DNA of 64,000 nt, taken from Actinomadura hibisca NBRC 15177 (GTDB lineage: Bacteria > Actinomycetota > Actinomycetes > Streptosporangiales > Streptosporangiaceae). The notes beneath the pieces were generated by a model. The model was not told the DNA's origin. It saw only the letters and a list, made by a program, of their open reading frames with translations, and did not search any database. Position 1 is the first letter of the stretch. Every line of letters starts with the position of its first letter. Made by a program: the position numbers and the translations under genes. The stretch is from the NCBI RefSeq assembly GCF_001552635.1, contig NZ_BCRO01000012.1:124001-188000 (forward strand), in the 5' to 3' direction. Positions 40,272 through 49,436 of the stretch are shown here, in pieces.

Positions 40272-40306
40272 GGGGCCGCTCCGACCGTGCAGGTCGGAGC
40301 GGCCCC
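40272..40306. terminator. Strong hairpin terminator
   Basis: GGGGCCGCTCCGACC (40272-40286) and its perfect complement (40292-40306), a 5-nt loop and TTT. It ends pit and, in the opposite direction, the convergent 5'-nucleotidase gene. Confidence 0.9.
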
Positions 40307-40324
40307 TTTCGTCGTGTCAGCCGG

Positions 40325-42001
40325 TCACTGGCCCGAGATGCGGTCCAGCGCGGGCGGCGCGATCGGGGAGTGGGCGCCGAAGTAGGCCACCAGGGCGTCC
40401 AGGTCGATCGGGCCGAGCGCGGTGCCGCTGCCCTTGGTGAAGGTGGTGAAGCCGTCCCCGCCGCCGAGCAGGAAGTTGTTGGCGGAGATCTTGTAGGTCG
40501 CGGCCGGGTCCACCGGCGCGCCGTTCACCGTGATCGCCGAGACGCGGTCGCCGACCGGCCTGGAGCGGTCGATGGTGAAGCGGAAGTTGGCCGACGGCTG
40601 GAGGATCTTCTCCCCGGCCGAGGTCCACTGCTGTTCCAGCAGCTCGTCGAGCTGCGCGCCGGTCAGCGAGGTCACGCCGGTGACGTTGCTGAACGGCTGC
40701 ACCGCGAACGCCTCGCCGTAGGTCACCACGCCCTCGCCCTCGCCGCCGCTGGGCTTGAAGTCGAAGTCGGTGCGGATGCCGCCGGGGTTGGTCACGGCGA
40801 TCTGCGCCCCCAGGCCCTTGGTGGCCTCCAGGTGCGCGTCGGCGATCACGTCGCCGAGCGCGGACTCGCCGGCCGAGGAGGCGGTCCGCCTCAGGTCGGC
40901 GGTGATCCTGCCGATGGGCTTGTTGGCGATGGTGGAGACCCGCTCCTTCCACTCCGCCACGAAGTCCGCGGTCGGCTGGTCGGTGATGTCGCGGGTCACC
41001 ACGTGGTTGTCGCCCTTGAGCGTGGAGCGCACCACGTCGTTGGTGCGGCGGTCCACCTGGAAGTCCACCTGGGTGATCACGCGGCCGAACGAGGAGCCGG
41101 AGGAGTACAGGCGCGGCTTGCCGGCCGGGTCGGTCACCGAGCACAGGTACTGCTGGTGGGTGTGGCCCGCCAGGACCACGTCGATGTCGGGGTCGGCCTC
41201 CTTGGCGATGCGGGTGCCCGCGCCCGGGACCGTCCCGCACGCGTCCGGCCGCTGCCCGGCCGGGGTCTGGTCGCCCTCGTGCACGAGCAGGACCATGGCG
41301 TGGACGCCGCGCGCCTTCAGCTCCTTGGCCGCCTTGTTGGCCGAGACGACCTCGTCCTCGAACCTCAGGCCCTCGATGCCCTCGGCGGTGACGATGCTGG
41401 GCGTCGTCTTGGTGACCACGCCGATGAAGCCGACCCGCACGCCGTTGACGTAGCGGATCGTCCACGGCTTGAGGGCGGGCTTGTTCTTCTTCTCCTTCAG
41501 GACGTTGGCCGCCAGGTAGGTGAACTTGGCGCCCTTCCACTTCCCGGCCGGGGAGCAGCCGTCCTTGGGGTGGCAGCCGCCCCACTGGATGCGGTGGAGC
41601 TCCTTGTAGCCCTCGTCGAACTCGTGGTTGCCGACCGCCGAGGCGGTGACGCCCACGTCGCCCAGGAACTCCACCGACGGCTCGTCGTGGTAGGCGGCCG
41701 AGATCAGCGGGGAGGCGCCGATCAGGTCGCCCTGGGCGACCTTGAGGGTGTTGCGGTCGGTGAGCCGCTTGAGGTGGGCGGCCAGGTGGGCCGCGCCGCC
41801 CGCGAGGACGGTCTTGCCGTCCTCGTCCACGGCGTTGGCCGAGCTGCCGGTCGGCGGCTCCAGGTTGCCGTGGAAGTCGTTGATCGCCAGCAGCCGGACG
41901 GCCGAGGTCGGCGCGGGCTGGGCCGCGACCGGCTGGGCGGTCGCCGCCACGGCCACCGCGCCCGCCGCGGCACAGGTCGCGAGGAGGAATCTGCGAGTCA
42001 T
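40325..42001 (-). CDS. Secreted 5'-nucleotidase/UshA-like metallophosphatase
   Basis: 558 residues from ATG 42001 (GTG 42010 possible). A signal peptide (RRFLLATCAAAGAVAVAAT then QPVAAQ) precedes the calcineurin-like domain with NDFHGNL, GDLIGASPL, GNHEFDEG and GHTHQQYLC, then the C-terminal 5'-nucleotidase domain with NPGGIRTDF and NNFLLGGGDGF, which binds the substrate base. It removes phosphate from extracellular nucleotides, supplying the Pst and Pit transporters around it. It is divergent from mshD. No clear PHO box is seen in its promoter. Confidence 0.92.
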   Translation of the reverse strand: MTRRFLLATCAAAGAVAVAATAQPVAAQPAPTSAVRLLAINDFHGNLEPPTGSSANAVDEDGKTVLAGGAAHLAAHLKRLTDRNTLKVAQGDLIGASPLISAAYHDEPSVEFLGDVGVTASAVGNHEFDEGYKELHRIQWGGCHPKDGCSPAGKWKGAKFTYLAANVLKEKKNKPALKPWTIRYVNGVRVGFIGVVTKTTPSIVTAEGIEGLRFEDEVVSANKAAKELKARGVHAMVLLVHEGDQTPAGQRPDACGTVPGAGTRIAKEADPDIDVVLAGHTHQQYLCSVTDPAGKPRLYSSGSSFGRVITQVDFQVDRRTNDVVRSTLKGDNHVVTRDITDQPTADFVAEWKERVSTIANKPIGRITADLRRTASSAGESALGDVIADAHLEATKGLGAQIAVTNPGGIRTDFDFKPSGGEGEGVVTYGEAFAVQPFSNVTGVTSLTGAQLDELLEQQWTSAGEKILQPSANFRFTIDRSRPVGDRVSAITVNGAPVDPAATYKISANNFLLGGGDGFTTFTKGSGTALGPIDLDALVAYFGAHSPIAPPALDRISGQ

Positions 42002-42118
42002 TCTGCGCACAGTAGAGAGGCCGGACGCACAGATCCCTGTCCGATGAATGACAGTTTCATGTCTTTTCGTCAGGACCCTCCCGTCGAGCGCCGCCGGCCG
42101 CCGCATACCCTGGTGATC

Positions 42119-43000
42119 ATGAGTGAGGTGCAGGCGCGCGCGGCGCTGCCGCAGGCGGAGATCGACCAGGTGCTGGCCCTGCGGGACGCGGCCGACGCCG
42201 CCGACGGCGTCGGCCCGCTGTCGGAGGCGGCCGTGCTCGCCCTGCGCGCGGGCGGCCCCGGCCTGACGATCACCGGGGACGGCACGGTCGTCGCCTACGC
42301 GCACCTGGCGCCCGCGACCGCCGACGAGCCCGCCGCCGCCGAGCTGGTCGTCCACCCCGCGCACCGCCGCCGGGGCCACGGCCGCGCCCTGCTGCGCGCG
42401 ACGCTGGCCGAGGCCGCCGGGCCGCTGCGGGTCTGGGCGCACGGCGACCTCCCGGCCGCCGCCCGGCTGGCCGCCGCCGAGGGGCTGGAACGCGCCCGCG
42501 CCCTGTTCCAGATGCGCCGCCCCGCCGCCGACCCGCTGCCCGAGGTCAAGACCGCCGAGGGCGTGCGGCTGCGGACCTTCGAGCCGGGCCGCGACGAGCG
42601 GGCGTGGCTGGAGGTCAACGCCCGCGCCTTCGCGACCCACCCCGAGCAGGGCGCCTGGACGCTGGACGACGTGCGCGCCCGCGAGGCCGAGCCCTGGTTC
42701 GACCCGGCCGGGCTCTTCCTGGCCGAGCGCGACGGCCGGGTCGTCGGCTTCCACTGGACCAAGATCCACCCGGACGGCCTGGGCGAGGTCTACGTCGTGG
42801 GCGTGGACCCGTCCGCGCAGGGCCTCGGCCTCGGCCGCACGCTGACGCTGACGGGCCTGCACCACCTGCGCGACCGGGGCGTGCCGCAGATCCTGCTGTA
42901 CGTGGACGAGTCCAACACCGCCGCCGTCAAGCTGTACGAGTCGCTCGGCTTCACCCGCCACGCGGTGGACGTCATGTACGGGACGCCCGCCGGGACCTGA
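42119..43000 (+). CDS. mshD: Mycothiol synthase MshD
   Basis: 293 residues, ATG 42119. Two tandem GNAT acetyltransferase domains, a hallmark of MshD: the first with ELVVHPAHRRRGHGRALL (acetyl-CoA loop), the second with EVYVVGVDPSAQGLGLGRTL followed by LYVDESNTAAVKLYESLGFT. It acetylates cysteinyl-glucosaminyl-inositol in the last step of mycothiol synthesis, the actinobacterial thiol buffer. Both the double domain and the C-terminal motif support this. Other msh genes are not in the window. Confidence 0.93.
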   Translation: MSEVQARAALPQAEIDQVLALRDAADAADGVGPLSEAAVLALRAGGPGLTITGDGTVVAYAHLAPATADEPAAAELVVHPAHRRRGHGRALLRATLAEAAGPLRVWAHGDLPAAARLAAAEGLERARALFQMRRPAADPLPEVKTAEGVRLRTFEPGRDERAWLEVNARAFATHPEQGAWTLDDVRAREAEPWFDPAGLFLAERDGRVVGFHWTKIHPDGLGEVYVVGVDPSAQGLGLGRTLTLTGLHHLRDRGVPQILLYVDESNTAAVKLYESLGFTRHAVDVMYGTPAGT

Positions 43001-43019
43001 CCGAAGCCCCTTCCGCCTG

Positions 43020-43060
43020 GCGAAACGGCGGCGCGGACCCCGTCCGCGCCGCCGTTTCGC
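43020..43060. terminator. Perfect 19-bp hairpin after mshD
   Basis: The arms at 43020-43038 and 43042-43060 pair perfectly around a CCC loop. The left arm has AAA and the right arm TTT inside the stem. It most likely ends mshD. Confidence 0.85.
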
Positions 43061-43202
43061 GTTCCCCGCCCGAGGCCGCCGCCACGCCCGGGACACCTGC
43101 CCGAAAGGCCCGGGTTGTCAGGGGTTACGTGCGGTGTGACCTGGGGTGTTAACCCGCTGTCCACGGCGAATCGGGACATTCTTCGCGGCTCTGCCCGGCC
43201 CA

Positions 43203-43246
43203 GTTCATGCTCCGTTCACCTGGAGCGGGGTGCCCGTACACCTGGC
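43203..43246 (+). promoter_or_regulatory. PHO box upstream of pstS
   Basis: Consecutive 11-nt direct repeat units start at 43203 (GTTCATGCTCC), 43214 (GTTCACCTGGA) and, after one degenerate unit, 43236 (GTACACCTGGC). This is the PhoP-binding PHO box pattern of actinomycetes. It lies about 100 bp before the pstS start, so phosphate starvation should induce pst. Confidence 0.85.
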
Positions 43247-43344
43247 CTGCCTAGCGTCGCATCCGACGGTGACCCCGCGACCTGGACGAACGGTCCAGCC
43301 CCCTGTCGGACACCGCCCCACGAGTATCAAGAGGAGACCCTCCG

Positions 43345-44451
43345 GTGAAGAACGGTTCTCGACTGGCCGCCCTGGGCGGTGTGGTCGTCGCGGGTGCGCT
43401 GGCGCTCAGTGCGTGCGGCAGCGACAACAACACCTCCGGTTCGACCGCGAGCAACGCCCCGGCCGGCGACATCGACTGCGCCAAGGCCACGGTGAACGCC
43501 GCCGGGTCCAGCGCGCAGAAGAACGCCATCGAGGAGTGGACCAAGATCTACGCGCAGAAGTGCGCGGGGGCCAACCTCAACTACAACCCCAGCGGCTCGG
43601 GCGCGGGCATCCAGGCGTTCACCTCCGGCCAGGTGGCGTTCGCCGGTTCGGACTCGGCGCTCAAGGACGCCGAGGTCGCCGCCGCCAAGCAGCGCTGCCA
43701 GGGCAACAACGCGCTGAACCTGCCGATGGTGGTCGGCCCGGTCGCGGTGGTCTACAACGTGCAGGGCGTGGACGGCCTCCAGCTGTCGCCCGAGACCGTC
43801 GCGGGCATCTTCGCCGGCAAGATCAAGACCTGGAACGACCCGGCGATCGCCAAGGAGAACTCCGGGGCCAAGCTGCCCGGCACGCCGATCAAGCCGGTCT
43901 ACCGCGCCGACGAGTCGGGCACCACCGACAACTTCACCAAGTACCTCAAGGCCACCGCCCCGGGCGTGTGGACCTGGGAGCCGGCCAAGAAGTGGCCGAA
44001 CGGCACCGGCCAGGGCGCCAACAAGTCCGACGGCGTGGCCAGCCAGGTCAAGAGCACCGCCGGCTCGATCTCCTACGTGGAGCTGTCGTTCGCCGAGAAC
44101 AACAAGCTGCAGAAGGCCAAGGTCAAGAACGGCGCCGGCGAGTACACCGAGCTGACGCCCGAGTCGGCCTCCAAGGGCGTGGCCGGCGCCAAGGTCGTCG
44201 GCACCGGCAACGACGTCGCGCTGAAGATCGACTACACCACCAAGGAGGCGGGCGCGTACCCGATCGTCCTGGTGACCTACGAGGTGGCGTGCGAGAAGGG
44301 CCTGCCGGCCGAGCAGTCCAAGTTCGTCAAGTCCTTCCTCACCTACACCTCCAGCGCCGACGGCCAGAAGATCCTGACCAACCTGGGCTACGCGCCGCTG
44401 CCCGACAGCGTGCTGACCAAGGTCCAGGCGTCCGTGAAGGCCCTGGCCTGA
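43345..44451 (+). CDS. pstS: Phosphate-binding lipoprotein PstS
   Basis: 368 residues, GTG 43345 with AGGAGA upstream. Lipoprotein signal with lipobox ALSAC (about residues 19-24), then the phosphate-binding fold: VNAAGSSAQKNAIEEW, NYNPSGSGAGIQAF, FAGSDSAL and YRADESGTTDNFTKY, the loops that hold phosphate. PstS captures phosphate outside the membrane and delivers it to PstCA. A GC-rich hairpin follows before pstC, which probably limits transcription of the downstream genes and makes PstS more abundant. Confidence 0.95.
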   Translation: MKNGSRLAALGGVVVAGALALSACGSDNNTSGSTASNAPAGDIDCAKATVNAAGSSAQKNAIEEWTKIYAQKCAGANLNYNPSGSGAGIQAFTSGQVAFAGSDSALKDAEVAAAKQRCQGNNALNLPMVVGPVAVVYNVQGVDGLQLSPETVAGIFAGKIKTWNDPAIAKENSGAKLPGTPIKPVYRADESGTTDNFTKYLKATAPGVWTWEPAKKWPNGTGQGANKSDGVASQVKSTAGSISYVELSFAENNKLQKAKVKNGAGEYTELTPESASKGVAGAKVVGTGNDVALKIDYTTKEAGAYPIVLVTYEVACEKGLPAEQSKFVKSFLTYTSSADGQKILTNLGYAPLPDSVLTKVQASVKALA

Positions 44452-44472
44452 GCGTGACCCCGTCCCCCGCAG

Positions 44473-44501
44473 CCCCGCCGCCGGCCGTCCCGGCGGCGGG
44501 G
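44473..44501 (+). terminator. Hairpin between pstS and pstC
   Basis: CCCCGCCGCCGG and its complement CCGGCGGCGGGG form a 12-bp stem with a 5-nt loop and no T-run. It is likely a partial terminator or mRNA-stabilising element that raises pstS relative to pstCAB. Confidence 0.65.
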
Positions 44502-44542
44502 CCCGCGGAGGTCGTGCCGACGTGAACCGAGGAGGACCTCCC

Positions 44543-45523
44543 GTGACCAGCGACACCGGCGTCGAGACGCGCGTCGGCGCCCAGCACCGCGCGGCCGGAC
44601 GGCCGATCAGCACCGGCCGCATCGGCGACAAGATCTTCCTGCACGCCGCCCGCGGGTCCGGGATCCTGGTCCTGGTGATCATGGCGGCCATCGCGGTCTT
44701 CCTGGTGTGGAAGGCGATCCCGGCCCTGCAGCGGAACGAGGCGAGCTTCCTCACCGCGCAGGACTGGGACCCCAACGCGACGCCGCCGAAGTTCGGCATC
44801 GCCCAGCTCGCCTTCGGCACCGTCATGTCGTCGCTGCTGGCGCTGCTGATGGCCACCCCGGTCGCGATCGGGATCGCGCTGTTCATCTCCTTCTACGCCC
44901 CGCGCCGCCTGGCCTCCGGCCTCGGCTACGTGGTGGACCTGCTCGCCGCGGTGCCCAGCATCATCTACGGCCTGTGGGGCCTGCTGGTGCTGGCCCCGCA
45001 CATGGAGGGCATCAGCAAGGCCCTCAACACCGCGCTCGGCTGGATCCCCTTGTTCGGCGGCGACAGCCCCGGCAAGAACTCGATCTTCACCGCCGGGGTG
45101 GTGCTGGCCATCATGATCCTGCCGATCATCTCCTCGATCTCCCGCGAGGTGTTCGTGCAGGTCCCGCGGGCCAACGTGGAGGCCGCGCTCGCGCTGGGCG
45201 CCACCCGCTGGGAGATGATCCGGCTGTCGGTGCTGCCCTACGGCCGCTCGGGCATGGTCGGCGCGGCCATGCTGGGCCTCGGCCGCGCGATGGGCGAGAC
45301 CATCGCGGTCGCGATGGTGCTGACCTTCGTGCCCGGCATCAACCTGCACCTGCTGGAGGACGGCGGCTCCACCTTCGCCGCCAACATCGCCAAGAGCTTC
45401 GGCGAGGCCACCGACACCGGCCGCGGCGCGCTGATCGCCTCCGGCCTCGTGCTCTTCGTGATCACCCTGGTCGTCAACATGGCCGCCCGCGCGGTCGTGG
45501 CCCGCCGCAAGGAGTTCGTGTGA
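44543..45523 (+). CDS. pstC: Phosphate ABC transporter permease PstC
   Basis: 326 residues. GTG 44543 has AGGAGG upstream and is preferred to GTG 44522. Six membrane segments with the permease EAA-type loop (ANVEAALALGATRWEMIRLS, about 212-231) that docks PstB, and the PstC-specific region YAPRRLASGLGYVVDLLAAV followed by PSIIYGLWGL. It forms the channel with PstA. The stop overlaps the GTG of pstA. Confidence 0.95.
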   Translation: MTSDTGVETRVGAQHRAAGRPISTGRIGDKIFLHAARGSGILVLVIMAAIAVFLVWKAIPALQRNEASFLTAQDWDPNATPPKFGIAQLAFGTVMSSLLALLMATPVAIGIALFISFYAPRRLASGLGYVVDLLAAVPSIIYGLWGLLVLAPHMEGISKALNTALGWIPLFGGDSPGKNSIFTAGVVLAIMILPIISSISREVFVQVPRANVEAALALGATRWEMIRLSVLPYGRSGMVGAAMLGLGRAMGETIAVAMVLTFVPGINLHLLEDGGSTFAANIAKSFGEATDTGRGALIASGLVLFVITLVVNMAARAVVARRKEFV

Positions 45524-46434
45524 CCGCCCCCTCCCTGGCCAAGGCCCCGCCGCCCGCGCGCGGCTCCGCGCTGGGCGCGCCGTCGGCCCGCCGCAAGATC
45601 ACCGACCGGGCCGTGCAGGGCCTGGTCTACCTGGCGTTCGCGCTGGCGATGATCCCGCTGGTGTCGGTGCTGTGGACGGTGGTGGGCCACGGGCTGTCCC
45701 GGCTGGACCCCACCTTCTTCCAGTTCTCGATGAACGGCGTGGGCGGCAAGGACGCCGGGGGCGGCGCCTACCACGCCATCATCGGCACCCTGGAGCAGGT
45801 CGCGATCACCACCGTGATCGCGGTGCCGATCGCCGTGCTGACCGCCGTCTACCTGGTGGAGTACGGCGCGGGCAGCCGCCTGGCGCGCACCATCAGCTTC
45901 TTCGTGGACGTCATGACCGGCATCCCGTCGATCGTGGCGGGCCTGTTCGTGCTGGCGTTGTGGCTGCTGGCGGTCGGCTTCGGGTTCTCCGGCTTCGCCG
46001 GGGCGCTGGCGCTGACCATCCTGATGATCCCCACGGTGGTGCGCGCCACCGAGGAGATGTTGAAGCTGGTGCCAAGCGATCTGCGCGAGGCGTCCTACGC
46101 CCTCGGCGTGCCGCGCTGGCGCACCATCTGCTTCGTGGTGCTGCCGACCGCGCTGCCGGGCGTGCTCACCGGCGTCATGCTGGCGGTCGCCCGCGTGATG
46201 GGCGAGACCGCGCCGCTGCTGCTGACGATCTTCGTCACCAAGGCGATCAACACCAACCCGTTCGACGGCCCGCAGGCGTCGCTGCCCACCTTCATCTGGG
46301 ACCAGGCCGCCGACCCCAACCAGAACTCGATCGACCGGGCCTGGACCGGCGCGCTGGTGCTGATCGGGATCATCATGCTGTTCAACCTGGCGGCCCGCCT
46401 GGTCGCCCGCCGCTTCAAGCCCGCCGGCCGCTGA
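45520..46434 (+). CDS. pstA: Phosphate ABC transporter permease PstA
   Basis: 304 residues, GTG 45520 in the GTGTGA overlap with pstC. Six membrane segments, [20 protein letters not shown] and the EAA-type loop [20 protein letters not shown] (about 188-207), the PstB contact site. It pairs with PstC to form the membrane pore. The final segment is followed by a short basic tail. Confidence 0.95.
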   Translation: MTAPSLAKAPPPARGSALGAPSARRKITDRAVQGLVYLAFALAMIPLVSVLWTVVGHGLSRLDPTFFQFSMNGVGGKDAGGGAYHAIIGTLEQVAITTVIAVPIAVLTAVYLVEYGAGSRLARTISFFVDVMTGIPSIVAGLFVLALWLLAVGFGFSGFAGALALTILMIPTVVRATEEMLKLVPSDLREASYALGVPRWRTICFVVLPTALPGVLTGVMLAVARVMGETAPLLLTIFVTKAINTNPFDGPQASLPTFIWDQAADPNQNSIDRAWTGALVLIGIIMLFNLAARLVARRFKPAGR

Positions 46435-46474
46435 CCCGCCGTCCCCGACCCGACCCGACAGGAGTACCGACCCC

Positions 46475-47251
46475 ATGGCCAAGCGGATCGAAGTGTCCGG
46501 GCTGCACGCCTACTACGGCGGCGTCCACGCCATCGAGGACATCTCGATGACCATCGAGCCGCGCTCGGTGACGGCCTTCATCGGGCCGTCGGGCTGCGGC
46601 AAGTCCACCTTCCTGCGCACGCTGAACCGGATGCACGAGGTCATCCCGGGCGCGTACGTGGAGGGCAAGGTGCTGCTGGACGACGAGGACCTGTACGCCT
46701 CCTCGGTGGACCCGGTGGCGGTGCGCCGCTCGGTCGGCATGGTGTTCCAGCGGCCCAACCCGTTCCCCACCATGTCGATCTACGACAACGTGGCGGCCGG
46801 GCTGAAGCTGAACGGCGTGCGCGGCAAGAGCCGGCTGGACGACATCGTCGAGGAGTCGCTCCAGGGCGCCAACCTGTGGAACGAGGTCAAGGACCGGCTC
46901 GGCAAGCCCGGCGCGGGCCTGTCGGGCGGCCAGCAGCAGCGGCTCTGCATCGCCCGCGCGATCGCGGTGCAGCCGCAGGTGTTGCTGATGGACGAGCCGT
47001 GCTCGGCGCTGGACCCGATCTCCACGCTGGCCATCGAGGACCTGATCGCCAAGCTGAAGAACCAGTACACGATCGTCATCGTGACCCACAACATGCAGCA
47101 GGCGGCGCGGGTCAGCGACCGCACCGCGTTCTTCAACATCGCGGGCACCGGCAAGCCCGGCAAGCTGATCGAGATCGACGACACCTCGAAGATCTTCACC
47201 AACCCCGAGGTCAAGGCCACCGAGGACTACATCACCGGCCGCTTCGGCTGA
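46475..47251 (+). CDS. pstB: Phosphate ABC transporter ATPase PstB
   Basis: 258 residues, ATG 46475 with ACAGGAG upstream. All ABC motifs are present: Walker [11 protein letters not shown]-loop in MVFQRPNPF, signature LSGGQQQR, Walker [14 protein letters not shown] and the H-loop in VTHNMQQA. The PNPFP segment is typical of PstB. It hydrolyses ATP to drive uptake by PstSCA and may also signal to the PhoR kinase with PhoU, which is not seen adjacent. A terminator follows. Confidence 0.97.
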   Translation: MAKRIEVSGLHAYYGGVHAIEDISMTIEPRSVTAFIGPSGCGKSTFLRTLNRMHEVIPGAYVEGKVLLDDEDLYASSVDPVAVRRSVGMVFQRPNPFPTMSIYDNVAAGLKLNGVRGKSRLDDIVEESLQGANLWNEVKDRLGKPGAGLSGGQQQRLCIARAIAVQPQVLLMDEPCSALDPISTLAIEDLIAKLKNQYTIVIVTHNMQQAARVSDRTAFFNIAGTGKPGKLIEIDDTSKIFTNPEVKATEDYITGRFG

Positions 47252-47275
47252 CCGGGACCCCGGCGGAAACGACGC

Positions 47276-47300
47276 AGCCCGCACGCGATGCGTGCGGGCT
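47276..47300. terminator. Terminator between pstB and glnR
   Basis: AGCCCGCACGC and GCGTGCGGGCT form an 11-bp stem with a 3-nt loop, placed between the convergent pst operon and glnR. Confidence 0.8.
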
Positions 47301-47315
47301 GGACGCGCGTCGGGC

Positions 47316-48032
47316 TCAGGAGGGGACCGGCGTCTTCTCCTCGGCCTCGCCCGGCCGGTGGTCGGGGACGAAGCGGTAGCCGACGTTGCGGACCGTTCCG
47401 ATGAGCGACTCGTACTCGGCGCCGAGCTTGGCGCGCAGCCGCCGCACGTGCACGTCCACCGTCCGCGTGCCGCCGAAGTAGTCGTAGCCCCACACCTCCT
47501 GGAGGAGTTGCGCGCGCGTGAAGACCCGGCCCGGGTGCTGGGCCAGGTACTTCAGCAGCTCGAACTCCTTGAAGGTGAGGTCCAGGACCCGGCCGCGCAG
47601 CCGCGCGGTGTAGGTGGCCTCGTCGATGGTCAGCTCGCCGCTGCGGATCTCGCCGGGCACGTCGTCGACCTCGGCGACCGCCGCCGCCCGGCCGACCGCC
47701 AGCCGCAGCCGCGCCTCCACCTCCGCCGGGCCCGCCGACTGGAGCAACACGTCGTCCAGGCCCCACTCGGGGCTCAGCGCGGCGAGGCCGCCCTCGGTGA
47801 CGATCGCCAGCAGCGGGCAGTCCAGGCCGGTGGTGCGCAGCAGCCGGCACAGGCTCTTGGCCTGCACCAGGTCGCGGCGGGCGTCCACCAGGACCACGTC
47901 GGCGGGTGGCGCGTCGATCAGCGCCGAACCCTCCGCGGGGGCCACGCGCACCGAGTGCAGCAGGAGCCCCAGCGCGGGCAGCACCTCATCGGAAGGTTCC
48001 AACGCGTTGGTCAGCAGGAGCAAGCTGCTCAA
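47316..48032 (-). CDS. glnR: Nitrogen regulator GlnR
   Basis: 238 residues, TTG 48032 chosen for AGGAGG 6 nt upstream; the resulting N-terminus [20 protein letters not shown] is the GlnR start as I know it from Streptomyces. It is an orphan, atypical response regulator: Asp50 is kept in [10 protein letters not shown] but the usual acidic pocket is incomplete, and no kinase is adjacent. The winged helix includes [20 protein letters not shown] (one motif) and the ending [12 protein letters not shown]. GlnR controls nitrogen assimilation genes (amtB, glnA, nir). Convergent with pst, where nitrogen/phosphate cross-talk via PhoP is known in actinomycetes. Confidence 0.93.
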   Translation of the reverse strand: MSSLLLLTNALEPSDEVLPALGLLLHSVRVAPAEGSALIDAPPADVVLVDARRDLVQAKSLCRLLRTTGLDCPLLAIVTEGGLAALSPEWGLDDVLLQSAGPAEVEARLRLAVGRAAAVAEVDDVPGEIRSGELTIDEATYTARLRGRVLDLTFKEFELLKYLAQHPGRVFTRAQLLQEVWGYDYFGGTRTVDVHVRRLRAKLGAEYESLIGTVRNVGYRFVPDHRPGEAEEKTPVPS

Positions 48033-48257
48033 GTGCCGCCTCCTCGCCTCAAAAGACGTCGAGGATCCGGGCGGCTCATTCCCCGGCCCGGCACACGGCC
48101 CTCGGCACGAGGTGAGATGACCATGAAGGGGCTGAGTGATGAACTCCATGGCCTCGTCGCCCGAATCCCTCAGCCCTGAGCATATCCGAGCGCCCTCCCG
48201 GGGCAACGGGTGATATCGGGCTCACCGCCGGGGTGGCCGGAATGAGACGCTAGGGCC

Positions 48258-48518
48258 ATGGCGAAGGGAACGATGCGGTACTGGGCGGCGGCGAAGGCCG
48301 CGGCGGGCACCGCCGAAGAGCCGTACGAGGCCCGCACGCTCGCGGAGGCGATCGCCGCCGCGGCCTTGCGGAACGGGCGTGGCGGCGAGTTCGCCCGGGT
48401 CGTGGAGCGCAGCTCGTTCCTGGTCGACGGCGACCCGGTGGGCACGCGCGCGCACGAGTCGGTGGTCCTCCCCGACGGGGGCGTGGTGGAGGTGCTGCCG
48501 CCGTTCGCGGGTGGCTGA
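48258..48518 (+). CDS. MoaD/ThiS-like sulfur carrier protein
   Basis: 86 residues, ATG 48258. A ubiquitin-like beta-grasp protein: MRYWAAAKAAAGTAEEPY, VERSSFLVDGDPVG and VVLPDGGVVEVLPPFAGG, ending in the di-Gly that becomes a thiocarboxylate. It fits the MoaD family (molybdopterin synthase small subunit) better than ThiS by length and by the PPFAGG end; in actinomycetes this gene next to glnR is usually annotated MoaD/ThiS. The sulfur operon downstream encodes a rhodanese that could donate sulfur, which is inference. Confidence 0.9.
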   Translation: MAKGTMRYWAAAKAAAGTAEEPYEARTLAEAIAAAALRNGRGGEFARVVERSSFLVDGDPVGTRAHESVVLPDGGVVEVLPPFAGG

Positions 48519-48685
48519 CGTCACAACGCGCGGCCGGGCGCGCCGTCACCGATCTTGCTCGGGTCGCTCCGCCAACCGACGGCCGGGCCCGGCCATCTCA
48601 CTCCGCAGGGCGACCCGGCCGCCGGACGCCGCGCGCTAACGTGGCGATCACGGCCGAGCGGCGGTCGGCCCCTCGAAGGAGAGAC

Positions 48686-49390
48686 ATGCGCAAGGTACTG
48701 CTGGTGTTGCTGATCCTGCTCGTCGGAGGCGCGTTCGCCGCCGACCGGCTGATCCTGCGCGGCGCGGAGGACGAGATCGGCCGCCAGGTCGCCGCGCAGT
48801 ACCAGTTGCCGCGCGACCCGGACGTGAAGATCCACGGCTTCCCGTTCCTGACTCAGGCGTTCGCGGGCAAGTACGAGCGCATCGACGTGGCGATCGGCGA
48901 CTGGCGCCAGGAGGGCGTCACGGTGGGCGACGTCACGGTGGAGATGCGGGGCGTGCACGCGCCGCTGTCGGAGGTCGCGGCGGGCAACAGCGACAACATC
49001 ACCGCCGACACCGCCACCGCCTCGGCCGTGGTGCCCTACGAGGTGATCAAGCAGCGGGCGCCCAAGGAGGTCAAGCGCATCGCGCCCAAGGGCGAGAACC
49101 TGGAGGTCGACCTGACCGGCCAGGTGCTGAACTTCCCGCTCGCCGGAACGGCCGTCGTGTCGGTCAAGCCCACCGGCAAGGGCATCGCGATCACGCCGCT
49201 GTCGGTCGGCACCGGCGCTGGCGTGCAGGTGCCGCTGGCGCTGATCCAGCAGCAGCTGACCTGGGTCGTCCCGGTCACCGACCTGCCGGTCGGCGCGCGC
49301 ATCAGCCGGATCGAGCCGACGCCCGAGGGCCTGCGCGTCTCGGCCACCTCCGAGAACGTCAAGATGAACAGCCTGCCCCGCAACAAATAG
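48686..49390 (+). CDS. LmeA-like DUF2993 lipid-binding protein
   Basis: 234 residues, ATG 48686 with AAGGAG upstream. A short N-terminal signal/anchor (residues 3-20) is followed by the DUF2993 domain: YQLPRDPDVKIHGFPFLTQA, GKYERIDVAIG, VEMRGVHAPL, GLRVSATSENV near the end. In mycobacteria LmeA of this family binds phosphoinositides and acts in lipomannan synthesis on the outer face of the membrane. Role in this organism is unknown. No obvious partner; it stands directly before the sigma-factor gene. Confidence 0.85.
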   Translation: MRKVLLVLLILLVGGAFAADRLILRGAEDEIGRQVAAQYQLPRDPDVKIHGFPFLTQAFAGKYERIDVAIGDWRQEGVTVGDVTVEMRGVHAPLSEVAAGNSDNITADTATASAVVPYEVIKQRAPKEVKRIAPKGENLEVDLTGQVLNFPLAGTAVVSVKPTGKGIAITPLSVGTGAGVQVPLALIQQQLTWVVPVTDLPVGARISRIEPTPEGLRVSATSENVKMNSLPRNK

Positions 49391-49402
49391 CCGCGGGGGT
49401 TG

Positions 49403-49430
49403 TGAACCGTCCGGAACCGGCGTACGTGTC
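49403..49430 (+). promoter_or_regulatory. SigL-type ECF promoter
   Basis: TGAACC (49403-49408), a 16-nt spacer and CGTGTC (49425-49430) match the mycobacterial SigL promoter pattern TGAACC-N16-18-CGT. The transcript would start at or beside the GTG of the sigma gene at 49437, giving a leaderless mRNA and autoregulation. Confidence 0.65.
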
Positions 49431-49436
49431 AGTGGT

